A stretch of 64,000 nucleotides of DNA, taken from assembly GCF_000142905.1 (NCBI RefSeq), contig NW_013657607.1:2430-66429 (forward strand), in the 5' to 3' direction. Every line of letters starts with the position of its first letter. Position 1 is the stretch's first letter. The stretch is from Thecamonas trahens ATCC 50062 (Eukaryota > Apusozoa > Apusomonadida > Apusomonadidae). Below the pieces are notes generated by a model. It was not told the origin of the DNA, did no database searches, and was given only the letters and a program-made list of their open reading frames with translations. The position numbers and the translations under genes were made by a program. This document shows positions 41,368 through 52,600 of the stretch, piece by piece.

Positions 41368-42149
41368 GGCGGCCGAGCGCCACCTTTGCCGGCCTCCACA
41401 CCCTCCCGGTCCCGCCGCCGATCCAGATCGGTCGGAACGGGAGTGAGGTGGAGGGCGAGGGCGGCAGTGTTGGGTGCGACGAGCTGCTTGATGCGTTACC
41501 GGATGACGGGAGGGAGAGCGATGCGGTGGTGGGTGCGGTGGTGCTGCCGCGGAAGCGGGCGGTGGTGGCCAGCGCAGCGGGCGCAATGACCGAGTTCAAG
41601 CTGTCGAGCGGGCGCAAGGTGGCGGCGTTCGAGGCGCTGGCCATGCCCGGTGGGCGGCTGGTGGCGGTGGCAGTGACCGACGAGTGGGCGGTGGCGGCGG
41701 CGGACGCGTGTGGGCGACTGGCGTGGTGGACGCGCGCGGCGCGCGACTGGGTCCGCGTCGCCGAGATCAGCGTGGGCATGCGGACGGCGACGGTGGCGCT
41801 TGCCCGGGCGTGCGGTGAGAAGGTGATGTTGGTCTCGGTCGCCGGCGAGCTGGCGGTGGTTGACACGAGCGCGCAGCGGGTTGTTGCGCGCCGCTCTGAC
41901 GTGCGCGGGCAGGCTGGGACCGTCCGCGCGGCGTATCCGCTCGGCGGCGGCCTCGTCGCCGTCGTCGCTGCGCAGCCGTGGACGGTGACGGTGTGGAACG
42001 CGCGGACCGGGCTCTCTGTGGTGACCCACCTCGCAGTCCCGGCGCATCCGCTCGCCCCGGCCGCCGACTGGCACCACGTCGTCGTCGACCGCCGCAGCGG
42101 GGCGGTGGTGGTGGTCGGCGGCGGGGTGGTCCAGGTCATGAGCGTGTAG
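36054..42149 (+). CDS. Giant Asn-repeat/LRR/beta-propeller protein of unknown function
   Basis: An intact 2031-residue frame from the ATG at 36054. Residues about 134-259 are nine copies of a 14-residue Asn-rich unit (PANNNNCSANDYAH). Serine- and acid-rich disorder follows, including DDDADDDDDDDDDG. A mostly alpha-helical Ala-rich region (about 540-1220) contains FLVTHAVHGPLLADALRA and similar helices that match no family I know. Around 1345-1600 are LRR-like units (LRTLVLRNVAVLTDVLLEPL, LQELDVSGGVELVTV). The C-terminal 400 residues have propeller-like strands (GKLAVIDSASGSSRVVDIVL, GRVAVLALASWRLLRILDM), interrupted by a Ser/Ala tract. No signal peptide or membrane helix is seen. An intracellular scaffold is plausible. 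Confidence 0.7.
36453..36830 (+). repeat. 42-bp tandem repeat, nine units, coding
   Basis: Nine units of CCCGCCAACAACAACAATTG plus TTCAGCCAACGATTATGCTC encode an Asn-rich low-complexity region. Units differ mainly at two codons (Cys/Arg and His/Pro). The length is likely polymorphic. Confidence 0.95.
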
Positions 42150-42196
42150 GCGGCGGCGAGGGTGTTTAACGGCACCGCGGGGGAAGCGGGGGCCGA

Positions 42197-43484
42197 CTAG
42201 GCGGTAAACGGCTTGCCGTGGATAAAGTTGTGGAGGAGGACCGAGGCGACGGCGGGCTGGTCCATGGGCACGAGGTGACCGGCGTCCTCGATGTTGACGA
42301 GGGTGAGGCCACCGGCTGCCTTGGCCTGGCCGACCTCCTTGCCGGCGATGGTCCACGGCGCGAGGTGGGCGGCGTTAAAGGCGTCCTGGCCGGCAAAGCC
42401 GATCTCTGCGGTCCAGGCCTCTGCGCCGACGTAGTTGCAGATGAGGTCGTTCTTGCCCGAGTAGACCATGTACGGGAGGCCTGCGTCGAGGATGGCCTGG
42501 ACGTCCGGGCCGGACGACATCATACGGTCGATGAGGAGCGGAATGCCTGCGGTGGTGGAGCAGTCGGTCCACTTGTAGCCAGCGGGGACGCCGAGGGCTG
42601 CGCGGGTGGCGGGCATGTTGACGTAGTCGGACATAAAGGTGAAGTTGTAGCCGAGCTTGCCGATGGACGGCTTCTTGATGTCGTACACGTTGATGTGGTG
42701 GCCGTCGATCTTGGGCGCGGTCTCGATGATGAGGGCCATGATGGCGGAGCAGGCGTCCTCGGCCTCGATCCACTTCTCAATGGACGGGTTGGCGACAGCC
42801 GAGTTGTACAGCTCGCGGCAGGCAAAGGTGGCGGCGTCGACGGCGAGCTTCGAGGCACCGTGGATGAGGCCGTTGGCCGTGGCAAAGGCGCCGTACGTCT
42901 CGTACTGGGTGAGCGGGACGGACCACGGGTCGCCGGTGGCGCAGCCGCGGAGGTTGAGGCCGGCCTTGTTGACGGTGTTGAGGATGCGGGCGCAGAGCGA
43001 GGGCACGTAGCGGCCGGCGTACGACTCGCCGGTGATGTACAGCGGAGCCTTGGCGTACGCCGGGAACTGCTTGAGCAGGCCTTGCAGAAAGTCGACGAGG
43101 TAGAGCGAGATGATCTCCTCGTTGGTCTCCACGTCGGGCGACTCGGGCGAGAAGCCGGTGCCAAACGGCTGGTCGACCCACACCACGTTGGCCTCGTTGT
43201 TCCACGCATCAGCGTTCCGCTCCAGCTGCAGCGTCTGCGCGTTGATCCGCGCCGGGCCGTTCTCGGCAAAGAACGCCGTGACGGACGAGCATCCCGGCCC
43301 GCCCGTGAGCCACAGGACGAGCGGCGCCGTCTCGGGCGCCTTTCGGGCCTCGGCGAGGATGTAGAAGAACTTGGACTGGAACTCGGGCTCGACCACGACG
43401 TAGCCGGCGTAGAGGGTGTCTGCGAGAGTGTGTTGTGGGAGCGTGGGTGGCGACGGTGATCATGACGATGACGATGATGATCAT
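42197..43484 (-). CDS. Serine carboxypeptidase (peptidase family S10)
   Basis: The mature part is clear from about 43418: DTLYAGYVVVEPEFQSKFFY, LVLWLTGGPGCSSV (oxyanion region), then the nucleophile in GESYAGRYVP, the Asp in VYSGKNDLICNYVGA and the His in DAGHLVPMDQP, giving a complete Ser-Asp-His triad. WNNEANVVWVDQPFGTGFS is also typical. Such enzymes remove C-terminal residues in lysosomes, vacuoles or outside the cell. No in-frame ATG precedes DTLYAGY; the only signal-like start, MIIIVIVMITVATHA (43484), lies in another frame and is partly built from the adjacent microsatellite, so a frameshift or a short intron near 43425 must be assumed. It is convergent with the gene ending at 42149 (47 bp apart). 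Confidence 0.85.
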
Positions 43485-43627
43485 GGTCATCATCATCATC
43501 ATAGTCATCATCATCATCATCATCATAGTCATCATAGTCATCATCATCATCATTGTCATCATCATCATCATTGTCATCATCATCATCATGGTCATCATCA
43601 TCATCATCATCATCATGGTCATCATGG

Positions 43628-43685
<58 letters not shown>

Positions 43686-43701
43686 GTCATCATCATCATG
43701 G

Positions 43702-43732
<31 letters not shown>

Positions 43733-43740
43733 GGTCATCA
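43464..43740. repeat. ATC/CAT microsatellite between divergent genes
   Basis: Nearly 280 bp of CAT/ATC units with interspersed GTCATC. It separates the minus-strand carboxypeptidase from the plus-strand FG-GAP receptor and therefore fills most of their shared promoter region. Confidence 0.95.
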
Positions 43741-43822
43741 CCATCACCCCCATCACCATCCCCCCCCCTCCCCTCCACCCCCACCCCCTCTCCCACCCAC
43801 CCCACCTCCCCACTTCCCCACC

Positions 43823-46800
43823 ATGACCCCTCATGGCGGCCATGGCCTCTCCATGGTGTGTGTGGTTGCTGTACTGGTGATGGTCCTTGCCCTGTCACTC
43901 CCCACCAGCCGTGCCTGCGAACGAAGCGCTCCGGCGAGTAAGGCGACACGGAGCTGGAGCCACGCGAGCGGTAGCGGAGGGAGGGTAATGGAGGCAGCGG
44001 TGGCCGAGGCCGGTAAGTCACGTGACTTACTTGTGTTTGGTGCCACTGGCATCGAGTGGTTGGCATGGGCCGGCAACGGATCGTTTGCGCCGCCTGCCGC
44101 CATCGTCCCGCCATCGCCGCCGCCCGCCACGCCCATTGTCGACGCAGAGACGCTCGATGTGGACGGCGACGGCGACGATGACGTCATCTACGCCACGCAG
44201 AGCCATGTCTTCCTCGTCATCAACTCGGCCGGCGGGAGCTCGTGGAGTGCTCCGAGTGTGGTATTTGTCCCGGTACTCCCCGCGACAGGAAATCTTGTCA
44301 AGTTGGCCGTGACAGATGTCGATCATGATGGACGTCATGACCTTGTTATCGCCACCGCCCGTCACCTCTACCTCGCGTACAACAACGCGTCAACTGGCTC
44401 GTTCTCCCTCTCGCTCGTCGCTGACTCGGGCGACGGCATCATCGCTCTCGACGTCGTCGATTGGGACAGAGTCGGCGCGCCGGACGCCGTTTTTGCCACA
44501 AGCGACCTCGTTGCGGTCGTCACAGACCTCGCTCCCGGCCGCAGCGCCCGCTCGCTGGCAAACGCCACGGTCGTCGCACCGCCCAATGTCATTAGTAGTG
44601 TCATCAACGCCATGGTCGTCGCCGACTTTACCGGTGACGGCATGCTCGACGTCGCCGTCTGTGGCAACACCCCAACTGCCGGATACATCGTCGTCTTCGC
44701 CGCCGCCGCCCCCTCGCCGCAACTATTCAACACGCTCACGCCTCTCGGCACGGACGTTGCCTTTGTGGCCGCCCACGCCTCGTCGGCCACCTACCTCGAC
44801 CTGGTCCTCCTCGACGTGCAAGCCAGCACCGTCAAGGTCCTCCGCGGCAAGCCGCCTGTCGACGGCGCGCCGGCCTTTGAACTCGCCCCGCCCATCGTCT
44901 CTGTCGCGTCGTCATCGCCGTCGTCGGTGCTGGTGGCCGATGTTGACGACGATGGCGTGGCCGACGTCATCGTGACCACAGCCTCTACCGTCGAGTATAC
45001 CTCGGGCATTGCCCTCCGCGGCTCGTGGAGCACCGGTGTCACCGTCGTCGCCTCCCCCGCTGGCACCTTTCCGCCCAAGGGCCTCACTCCGGCCAACTAC
45101 GACAATGACGGGCATCCCGACCTGACCGCCATCGCCGCCCCGGGCGTCTTTGCCGTCTACCGCTCGTACTTTGTCAGCGGCCAGCTCCTCTTCCACCCGG
45201 CGGACGCCGTGTTTACTCCCGGAAGCTCGATGGGGCCCACGGTCTTTGCCACCGCCGACATCAACGCCGACGGCCGGTCCGACTTTTTTGTGCCGAGCAA
45301 CAATGAGGGCGCAGTCCGGGCTGTCACCTCGCTGGTCTCCATCCCGGGCACGAACTTGATCTCCGCCTCGTACGCCCTGCCGCTTGTCGACGTCAACGGC
45401 ATCTCGGTTGTTGTCGGCGACTTTAGCGGCGACGGCATCACCGACATGGTCACCACCATGACGGGCCCCCCGAGTCCCGCGCCCCGCGACCATCTCGCCG
45501 TGGCCCATGGCGTGTCGGGCGACTCCTTTGTCCTCACCTCGACCATCGACGTCGCGGCGCTGCATCCAATCGCCGCCGTCTTTGCCGACGACGTCACCGC
45601 CGACGGCATCACCGACCTCGTCGTCCTCAACAGCGGCTCCTATTTCATCCACCTCATCGAAGGCCTCGGCAACGCCACCTTCCGCAGCGTCCTCAAGCCC
45701 ATGGTCATCGGTACCGCCGTCATCAGCAACGTTGTCGTTGTCGACGTCGACAACGACGGCGCCGCCGACGTCGTCTACTCCACCGACCGGCTCCACATCT
45801 GCTTCTCCCGCAACGGCGGCGCGTACTTTGACATTACGCCCGTCGAGGCAACGACCGGGGTCGCCGCCGCCGTCGTGGCAGACATCTCCGGCAACGGCCT
45901 CGTCGACCTCGTCGCCGCTCTCGCCACCGAGGTCATCACAGCGTACCAGCTCGCGCCGGGCGTCTTCCTCCCGTCCGTCACCGTCAGCTATGCCTCGACC
46001 CACTCCCCGGTCAGCGCCACTCTGCTCGACGTCAGCGGCGACGGGGCGGCCGACCTGGTGTTCAGCAACACGGGCAATGCCATCCACGCGCTGGCGTGGC
46101 AACCCGGCGGCCTGGCGCCGGCCGCCGGCGTCACACTTGTCGCCGACTGCCTCTCCTTTACCATCACCGAGTGCTTCATCACGCCACTGACGCGCGTCTC
46201 ACGCTGCACGCCGACGACCATCCTCCTCCCGCCGGGCAAGTACACCGGCTGCCCGTCGACCCACATCAGCGTGGAGGCCACGACGGTGACCTACGCACCG
46301 GCAGGTACGCCCGGCTCGGTCACCATCGACTGCTCGGCCCACCCCGGCCCGCTCTTTGCCGTCTCGGGCGGCGGCTCGCTCACGCTCCGTGGCCTGGTCG
46401 TCCGCGGCCTGGCCTCGCCGCCCGGCGCAGGCGTCGACGTGTCCGTCCCCGGCGCACCGCTGCTCGCCAGCGGGAGCGCAAGCGAGCTCGTCCTCGTGGA
46501 CACCTCCATCGAGGAGACGTACTCGAACACCACCGGTGGCGCAGTGGCCGTCCTGGCCGGCGCCGCCGCCACCATCACCGGCTCCAATATCACCTTGGCG
46601 TCGGCAAGAGGCTTTGGCGGCGCGGTGTATGTGGCCAGCGGAGCGGAAGCGACCATCACCGCCTCCCGCTTTGTCGCCTGCTCATCGGGAAGCGACGGCG
46701 GGGCGGTCGCCGTCTCGGGCACCCTCACCATGACCGACTCGGCCATCTTCGGCTCGTCGGCAGACAATACTGGCGGCGGCATCGGCGTGCCGGTCGAACT

Positions 46801-49564
46801 CGCATCCATCGGCGCCGTCGTGGCTGTCAACGGCAGCACCATCGCCAACTGCACGGCCGCCAGCGGCGGCGGCATCGGAGCCATCCTCACCGCTATCACC
46901 GTCACCGACTCGACCATCACCGGGTGCTCGGCTGAGGTGGCAGGCGGGGCCATCTTCCAGCGGCTCTCCGGCAACGAGTTGCCACTGGTCATCACTGGCT
47001 CGACGCTCAGCCGCAGCAGCGCCGGGTACAGCGGCGGGTGCGTGATGTCGATGACGACCACGGTCGTGACCGACTCCGTCTTTGACCGGTGCGTGACCGA
47101 CGGGAGCGGCGGTGCCATGATGCTCAAGCCTGTGTCAGACGACGCCGTCGTCGACTCGGTCCTGGCCGGCGTGACCGTGACGGCGGCGTCGGCCGGTGGC
47201 GCAGGCGGCGCCATCTTTATCAGCGGGCAGGCATTCGCAAGCGACGCCGGGCCAGCCGTTGCCGCCATGGCCGCCGGGGTGTGGCGTCCGACGGCGCTGC
47301 CGCTGCCGCCGCCGTTGCTGAGCACGGTCCGCATCCGCGATGGGCTGGTCATCGACGGCGCCGAGTCGGCCACCATCGGCGGCGGCTTCTTTGTCTGCCA
47401 GCTTGACCTCATCGACGAGAGCACGACGGCGCCGCCGGTGGTGACAGGCACGTCGGCGGTGCTGGCCGGCGGCGTCGGGTTCTTCTGCGACGGCAACGCG
47501 CTGCCGTCGGCCGTCGCCGGCGGTGGCGTGCTGGCAAGCGCCCTGGGCACGCTCACCGGCACGCCGTCAGCAGAGGCGCAGCCGTACGGCTCTGGATGGG
47601 CCTCACCGCCGGTGGGCATGGCGTGGGCCGATGTCCCGCCGGCGGCGGTCGGCTCGGCCGTTCCGCTCGGCCGCGGCGTGGCCGTCCTCGTCGACGCCTT
47701 TGGCACGCCGTGCGTCGACTCGCGGGTCGAGCTCGAGCTCGCCCTCGTCGACGACACTGGCCTGCTCCTCCGCAACGACGCGGTGGTGGCGGCGAGCACG
47801 GCCGGGTACGACATGTCGGCGGTGGGGGTGGCGCTCGACGGCGGGGCGCCGTTTGCAGGGCGGACGGCGGCGGTCGTCCTCATCGGCCACCTCCCGCCGC
47901 TGCCCATCCGCCCGCTGCTCCACGCTCCGCCTGCGGTCGACCTCGCCGTCGGCCTCTGCCCGCCCGGCTTTGGCTCGGCGTCGGCAGCGTCGGCGGTGCT
48001 GGTGTGCGAGCCGTGCCGGCCGGGCGAGACCAAGCCCGGGACGTCGACCGAGGCCTGCGCCCTCGTCCCGGCCTGCCCGGACCACATGCTGCTGGCCGGC
48101 GGCTCGAACGGGTCATGCGTGTGCGAGGCTGGCTTCTGGGCGCCACCGGGCAAGCCGGCTGCTGCCGGCTGCAGCCCGTGCCCGCCCGGCGGCCGCTGCG
48201 CCTCGGGCCTGGCCGCCCCGCTCCCGGCCGCCGGCTTCTACCCGCACCCGTCCGCCGTCCACGTCTTTCTCCGCTGCCGCCGCCCGCGCGCCTGCCCCGG
48301 CGGCTCGGCCACCGTCCCGTGCGCGCCCACCGCCTCGGGCTTTCTCTGCAACACCTGCGCGCCCGCCCACTACACCGCGCCCGACGGCGAGTGCGCCCGC
48401 TGCCCGCCGTGGGCGCCAGCTCTCCCACTGATCGTGGTCGTTGCGCTGCTGGCCGCCGCCGCTGCGACAGGCGCCGTGGTCGCCAGGCGCGAGGTCCCGG
48501 CCACGGCGGTCGGCGCCGTAGTGGTCGGCGTGCAAGCGGTGGCGCTGTTGGCGCGGGCGCGGCTAGCGTGGCCGACGGGCGCGCAGACGATGCTGACGGC
48601 GCTGGCGGCGGCGGGCAACAGCGACCTGATTGGCCTTGCCTGGCAGTGCGTGGTTGGCGGCGCCTCGCCGGGCTACCTTGTCTCGCTGATGGCGGTCCCG
48701 CTGGTGGTAGCGAGCGGGGCTGTGGCGGGCGGCGCAGCAGCCGGGTACGCTGCTGGCACTGGCGCAGCCGCTGGCGGGCGCCGAGTGGCTGGCGCCGTCG
48801 CGCCTGCCCTCCTCATCCCACTCCTCCGCCAGGCGGCCGCCGTCTTTGTCTGTCTCCCACTCGCCGACGGCAGCCACGTGGTGGCGGACGAGCCCGGCGT
48901 GGCGTGCTTCACCGCCGGCTGGACCGCCGCCGCCGTCTTTGCCGCCATCGTCACCGCTCCCGCCCTTGCCTACGTCGTCGTCGCCGGTCGGCTGGCAGCC
49001 GCGGTGGCGGCTTGCGGAAGCGGGCAGGCAAGCGAGCTGGCACGCCGGCAGGCGGCGGCGTTCCGGCGGGCGTATGTGGTGCGGGCGGTGGTGGGCGGGC
49101 TGACGGCACGGATGGTCCTCGCGATCGGCGTCGCCGCCCTCGCCGTCCACCCGCTGGCCATGCTCAGCGTGGTGGGCGGAGTGGTCTTTGCCGGCGGGCT
49201 CTGTCTCGCCGCAGTGCGCCCGCTCTACGTTCCGCGGCACAACGCAATAGCGCTTCGGGTGGCGCTCGTTGTGCTTGTGGCGGTTCTGCTGGGAGCAGCG
49301 GCGTACGCCGAGCGGGCGTCAAAGGCGTCGGACGGCGTGCTCACGGTCGCCGTCGCCGTGCTTGTGGCTGGCCTCGTCAGCCTTGCTGGCCACGGGCTGT
49401 ACCTCGACTTTGTCCGCACCGCGCCACCGCCGGCGACAGAGCGGCAGAAGACGCTCATCGCCCTTGTCTCCACCGAGCTCAAGGACGTCGAGGCCGACGC
49501 CGATCTGCTCCGCGCCGCCGGCGCCTTTCTCGCTGCCTTTGACGACAAGGGCAGCCGGACGTAG
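43823..49564 (+). CDS. FG-GAP/beta-helix/multi-pass surface receptor 2
   Basis: An intact 1913-residue frame starting MTPHGGHGLSMVCVVAVLVM, a signal peptide; the frame is open upstream only because of the microsatellite. About 13 FG-GAP/VCBS units (residues 112-742) carry motifs such as DVDGDGDDDVIYA, DFSGDGITDMVTT and DVDNDGAADVVYS. Residues about 826-1226 form a Pmp-like beta-helix (GGAVAVLAGAAATITGS, FGGAVYVASGAEATITAS). A Cys-rich GCC2/GCC3-type segment (1373-1530; CEPCRPGETKPGTSTEAC) precedes about nine membrane helices beginning LPLIVVVALLAAAAATGAVV. Domain order matches the gene at 12825, though its FG-GAP units are more diverged. It is probably a plasma-membrane receptor or adhesin; calcium binding by the FG-GAP loops is expected from the family. 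Confidence 0.85.
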   Translation: MTPHGGHGLSMVCVVAVLVMVLALSLPTSRACERSAPASKATRSWSHASGSGGRVMEAAVAEAGKSRDLLVFGATGIEWLAWAGNGSFAPPAAIVPPSPPPATPIVDAETLDVDGDGDDDVIYATQSHVFLVINSAGGSSWSAPSVVFVPVLPATGNLVKLAVTDVDHDGRHDLVIATARHLYLAYNNASTGSFSLSLVADSGDGIIALDVVDWDRVGAPDAVFATSDLVAVVTDLAPGRSARSLANATVVAPPNVISSVINAMVVADFTGDGMLDVAVCGNTPTAGYIVVFAAAAPSPQLFNTLTPLGTDVAFVAAHASSATYLDLVLLDVQASTVKVLRGKPPVDGAPAFELAPPIVSVASSSPSSVLVADVDDDGVADVIVTTASTVEYTSGIALRGSWSTGVTVVASPAGTFPPKGLTPANYDNDGHPDLTAIAAPGVFAVYRSYFVSGQLLFHPADAVFTPGSSMGPTVFATADINADGRSDFFVPSNNEGAVRAVTSLVSIPGTNLISASYALPLVDVNGISVVVGDFSGDGITDMVTTMTGPPSPAPRDHLAVAHGVSGDSFVLTSTIDVAALHPIAAVFADDVTADGITDLVVLNSGSYFIHLIEGLGNATFRSVLKPMVIGTAVISNVVVVDVDNDGAADVVYSTDRLHICFSRNGGAYFDITPVEATTGVAAAVVADISGNGLVDLVAALATEVITAYQLAPGVFLPSVTVSYASTHSPVSATLLDVSGDGAADLVFSNTGNAIHALAWQPGGLAPAAGVTLVADCLSFTITECFITPLTRVSRCTPTTILLPPGKYTGCPSTHISVEATTVTYAPAGTPGSVTIDCSAHPGPLFAVSGGGSLTLRGLVVRGLASPPGAGVDVSVPGAPLLASGSASELVLVDTSIEETYSNTTGGAVAVLAGAAATITGSNITLASARGFGGAVYVASGAEATITASRFVACSSGSDGGAVAVSGTLTMTDSAIFGSSADNTGGGIGVPVELASIGAVVAVNGSTIANCTAASGGGIGAILTAITVTDSTITGCSAEVAGGAIFQRLSGNELPLVITGSTLSRSSAGYSGGCVMSMTTTVVTDSVFDRCVTDGSGGAMMLKPVSDDAVVDSVLAGVTVTAASAGGAGGAIFISGQAFASDAGPAVAAMAAGVWRPTALPLPPPLLSTVRIRDGLVIDGAESATIGGGFFVCQLDLIDESTTAPPVVTGTSAVLAGGVGFFCDGNALPSAVAGGGVLASALGTLTGTPSAEAQPYGSGWASPPVGMAWADVPPAAVGSAVPLGRGVAVLVDAFGTPCVDSRVELELALVDDTGLLLRNDAVVAASTAGYDMSAVGVALDGGAPFAGRTAAVVLIGHLPPLPIRPLLHAPPAVDLAVGLCPPGFGSASAASAVLVCEPCRPGETKPGTSTEACALVPACPDHMLLAGGSNGSCVCEAGFWAPPGKPAAAGCSPCPPGGRCASGLAAPLPAAGFYPHPSAVHVFLRCRRPRACPGGSATVPCAPTASGFLCNTCAPAHYTAPDGECARCPPWAPALPLIVVVALLAAAAATGAVVARREVPATAVGAVVVGVQAVALLARARLAWPTGAQTMLTALAAAGNSDLIGLAWQCVVGGASPGYLVSLMAVPLVVASGAVAGGAAAGYAAGTGAAAGGRRVAGAVAPALLIPLLRQAAAVFVCLPLADGSHVVADEPGVACFTAGWTAAAVFAAIVTAPALAYVVVAGRLAAAVAACGSGQASELARRQAAAFRRAYVVRAVVGGLTARMVLAIGVAALAVHPLAMLSVVGGVVFAGGLCLAAVRPLYVPRHNAIALRVALVVLVAVLLGAAAYAERASKASDGVLTVAVAVLVAGLVSLAGHGLYLDFVRTAPPPATERQKTLIALVSTELKDVEADADLLRAAGAFLAAFDDKGSRT

Positions 49565-49623
49565 CAAGCCTACCGCCCTACGTTGGCTAGTAGTTTATTG
49601 GGTAAACGGGGACGAGGCGGGCG

Positions 49624-52600
49624 CTAGATGGCAACCTGCGACGACGGCGACGACGATGCCGAGGAGGAGGAAGAGGACGACGACGTCGACGATGACAATG
49701 AGGAGGAGGAGGTGGAGGAGGAGGTTGAGGTCGAGGTCGAGGTCGAGGCCGAGCCGGCTTGGGGATGCGGCGGCACGGCGGCGCGGTTGGGCGTGTGCGG
49801 GGCAGCGCTGGGATCGGTGCCGACGACCATCGAGGTGCCGAGCAGGTCGGGCGGTATGTGCGGGACCGACGACTGAAGATCGAAGATGAAGGCGTTGTCG
49901 TCCTGGACTCTCAGGCTGGGCTCGGTGTCGTAGATGGTGGTGGGACTGGAGTACGGCACCGTGAGGGAGGAAGTACACGAGGCGAGCGCGTCATCAGGGG
50001 CGTGCTCGCAGGCGGGCGACGAGAGGACAATGTTGGAGAACTGGGTGGTGGTGTTGTTGCCAGACTCGAGGCCATTGCTATCGCCGTCGCCACCGCCATC
50101 GCCGTTGCCACAACTCGTTGATGTGGCACGGGGACGTGGGCCTACCACCGGCGGTCGGTCAACTACAGCGAGATCGTCGACGGAGGACATGGAGGCCGAG
50201 TTTGAGCCGGCTGCGATCTCCACGGCGATTGTAGGAGCAGTCGTAAGCGGCGAGTCGAGAGATGAGGTAGGATGGCCGGCCACAGTGAGGGACGGCTGGG
50301 AAGGCGGCGACAGTGCGGCGGGTGCGGCTGCTGCTGATGGCACAGACTCGGGCTCAAGCTCAGGCGCAGACTCTGGTGCAGACACAGGTACAGACTCTGG
50401 TGCAGACACAGGCACAGACTCTGGTGCAGACACAGGCAAAGACGCTGACTCCGGCTCTGGCTCTGGCTCTGGCGCAGGCTCTGGTGCAGGCACAGGTGAA
50501 GACGCTGGCTCCGGATCTGGAGCAGGCACAAGGCGCAAGATGCGCGGGCGGCCGCGCGGAGTGAAGCCCGAAGCGTGAAGATGGATAGACTGTTCGGCGG
50601 CGGGCGGGCGGCGCGGGGATGCGCGGTGGGCTAGAGAGGCGGCCGACGAGTTGCGCGTGCCGGCGGTGGTCGAGTCAAGCGAGCCCTTGCGGGTGAGCGA
50701 CGAGTTGGCTGAGTCGTAGTTTGAGGCCGAGGCGGCGACTCGTGGGGTGACAACCCACGAGATGACGCCCGACGAGGCGCCCGATGAGGTTGAAGGAAGC
50801 GCGGCGATCTGGGCGATGGCCGAGCGGATTCCGTTGTAGCCATGCGGGATGCGCGAGGCGGAGATGGCACGAGTCGGGAGATCGGTGGGACCGGCAGCGG
50901 GCCGACCGACGATACGGGCGGCGCCGTCAACGGGCTGCGTGCCAGAGGCTGGGCCAGGCCCGGGGCCGTCGACCTCGTTCATCTCCTCGTCCGAGTGGTA
51001 GTGGACGAGCGAGCGGTTAAAGTCGCCGCAGGCGTGCTTCTTCTTGTGATGGCCAATTGCAGTGGCGGGTTGCGCGTCTGTGCCGGCCTCGGTTGTCGCG
51101 CCCTCGTCGGTGATGTCTGTGGCGGAGATCCAGGTCGACGTCATGCGGGCGGCGATGGTGGCCCAGCGAAGGGCGGTGACCGAGGACTTGGCGACGACCA
51201 CAAACATCTCGACGGTGTGCTTCTTGTCGATGGGGTCGAGGATGCGCCCGACTGGGTGGGCGGTGAGGTGGTCCGGGAGATCAAAGGGGAGGACGGAGCG
51301 GAGGGTGGCGGAGATGATGACGTGTCCGCCGCGCGAGCGGTGGGCGATGGCATGTGCGCGGGTCATGCATGCGCCTGTGTAGACTGGCTGCTTCGAGCCG
51401 GCGCGAGAGTGACCTCGGGCTCGCCATGGTGCACGCTCATGCGGATGCGCAGGCCGCGCCAGATCGGGCGGAGGCGGCCAAACTGCTCGCTGGTGTCGCG
51501 GCCCATGACGGTGGCGCACTCGGGGGCGGCGAGAAGGCTCTTGGGCCATACAACGCTAAGTAGCATGTCTTGGACGATGATGCCGGCACGGATGGCGTGA
51601 AGGCCAGCATTGCCGGGAAAGACAAAGACAAAAGCGTCGTCAAAGACCGAGATCGACTCCAGGCCGCCGTGCTGGGCCATGGTGGCGCGTACGCAGGCCT
51701 GGTAGAGCTTGACCGCTTCGCCGGTTGCCTCCGGGTAGAGAGCTCGCAGCCGCCGCAGGCGCGCCACCTCGATGACCATGACCACTACAGCCTTGTCCGA
51801 CGTCGCGGCGGATCCGTTCTCGCCATCGCCCAGAATGGTCGGAATCTTGGGAGACGGCGGCGTGGCGGCGGCAAGTGGCGCGCTTTCGGCATCCAACTCG
51901 CCGCTGGGAGCCACGGCAGCGTTGCGTCGACGGCGGTGCGCGACGGCGGTCTTGGCGCGGCGGCGGCGGCGGCGGCAAGCGTACCAGGCAAGCCCAAGTC
52001 CAGCGATGCAAGCGGCAGCGATCAGCGGGATGGCGATATAGAGAGCCATGTGGGAGGAGGAGGCCCAACTAGACTCCGAGCCTGTGGGCGTGGGAGCGTC
52101 GATGGTGCAGTCCGCTGTGGGCGGATCGTACGAGCCTGATGAGGTACAGAGGACGACAACCTCGCGCGCGCCATTGGACATTGTGGCGCCGTCGGAGCAT
52201 CGGACGACAAGTCCTTCTCCGACGGGAGCCACTGCTGTCTCTGTGGCGGGATGCGGCTCGATGGTAGCGTGTGTGGCGCTAAAGGTACCGCAGGTGACGT
52301 AGTACACGATTCGGAGGACCGGCAGGGGGTCTGCGGCCAGCCAAATCCGACGAGCGCCGTCGTCAGTTTGCGGTGAAGGGGTGTTGTCCGCCATCGGACG
52401 CGGCAGCGGGGCGGCGGTGTCGGTGGCATCGGCCCAGGCGATGATCAGGTGGCTGGTGGCAGAGCCGCCGTCGTCTGACTCCCAAGCAGCAGAGAGGACC
52501 GATGACAAAGCCTGGCCGGTGACGAGGAGTGGGGCACCCGGTAGGTTGGGTGTCAGCACAGCATCAGCCACCGAGCCGTCCACGATAGCCGCGAGGGCGC

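Noticed and set aside
43416-43941. His- and Ile-rich open frames upstream of the FG-GAP receptor
   Set aside because: Products of the ATC/CAT microsatellite; the signal peptide at 43823 is a better start for the receptor.
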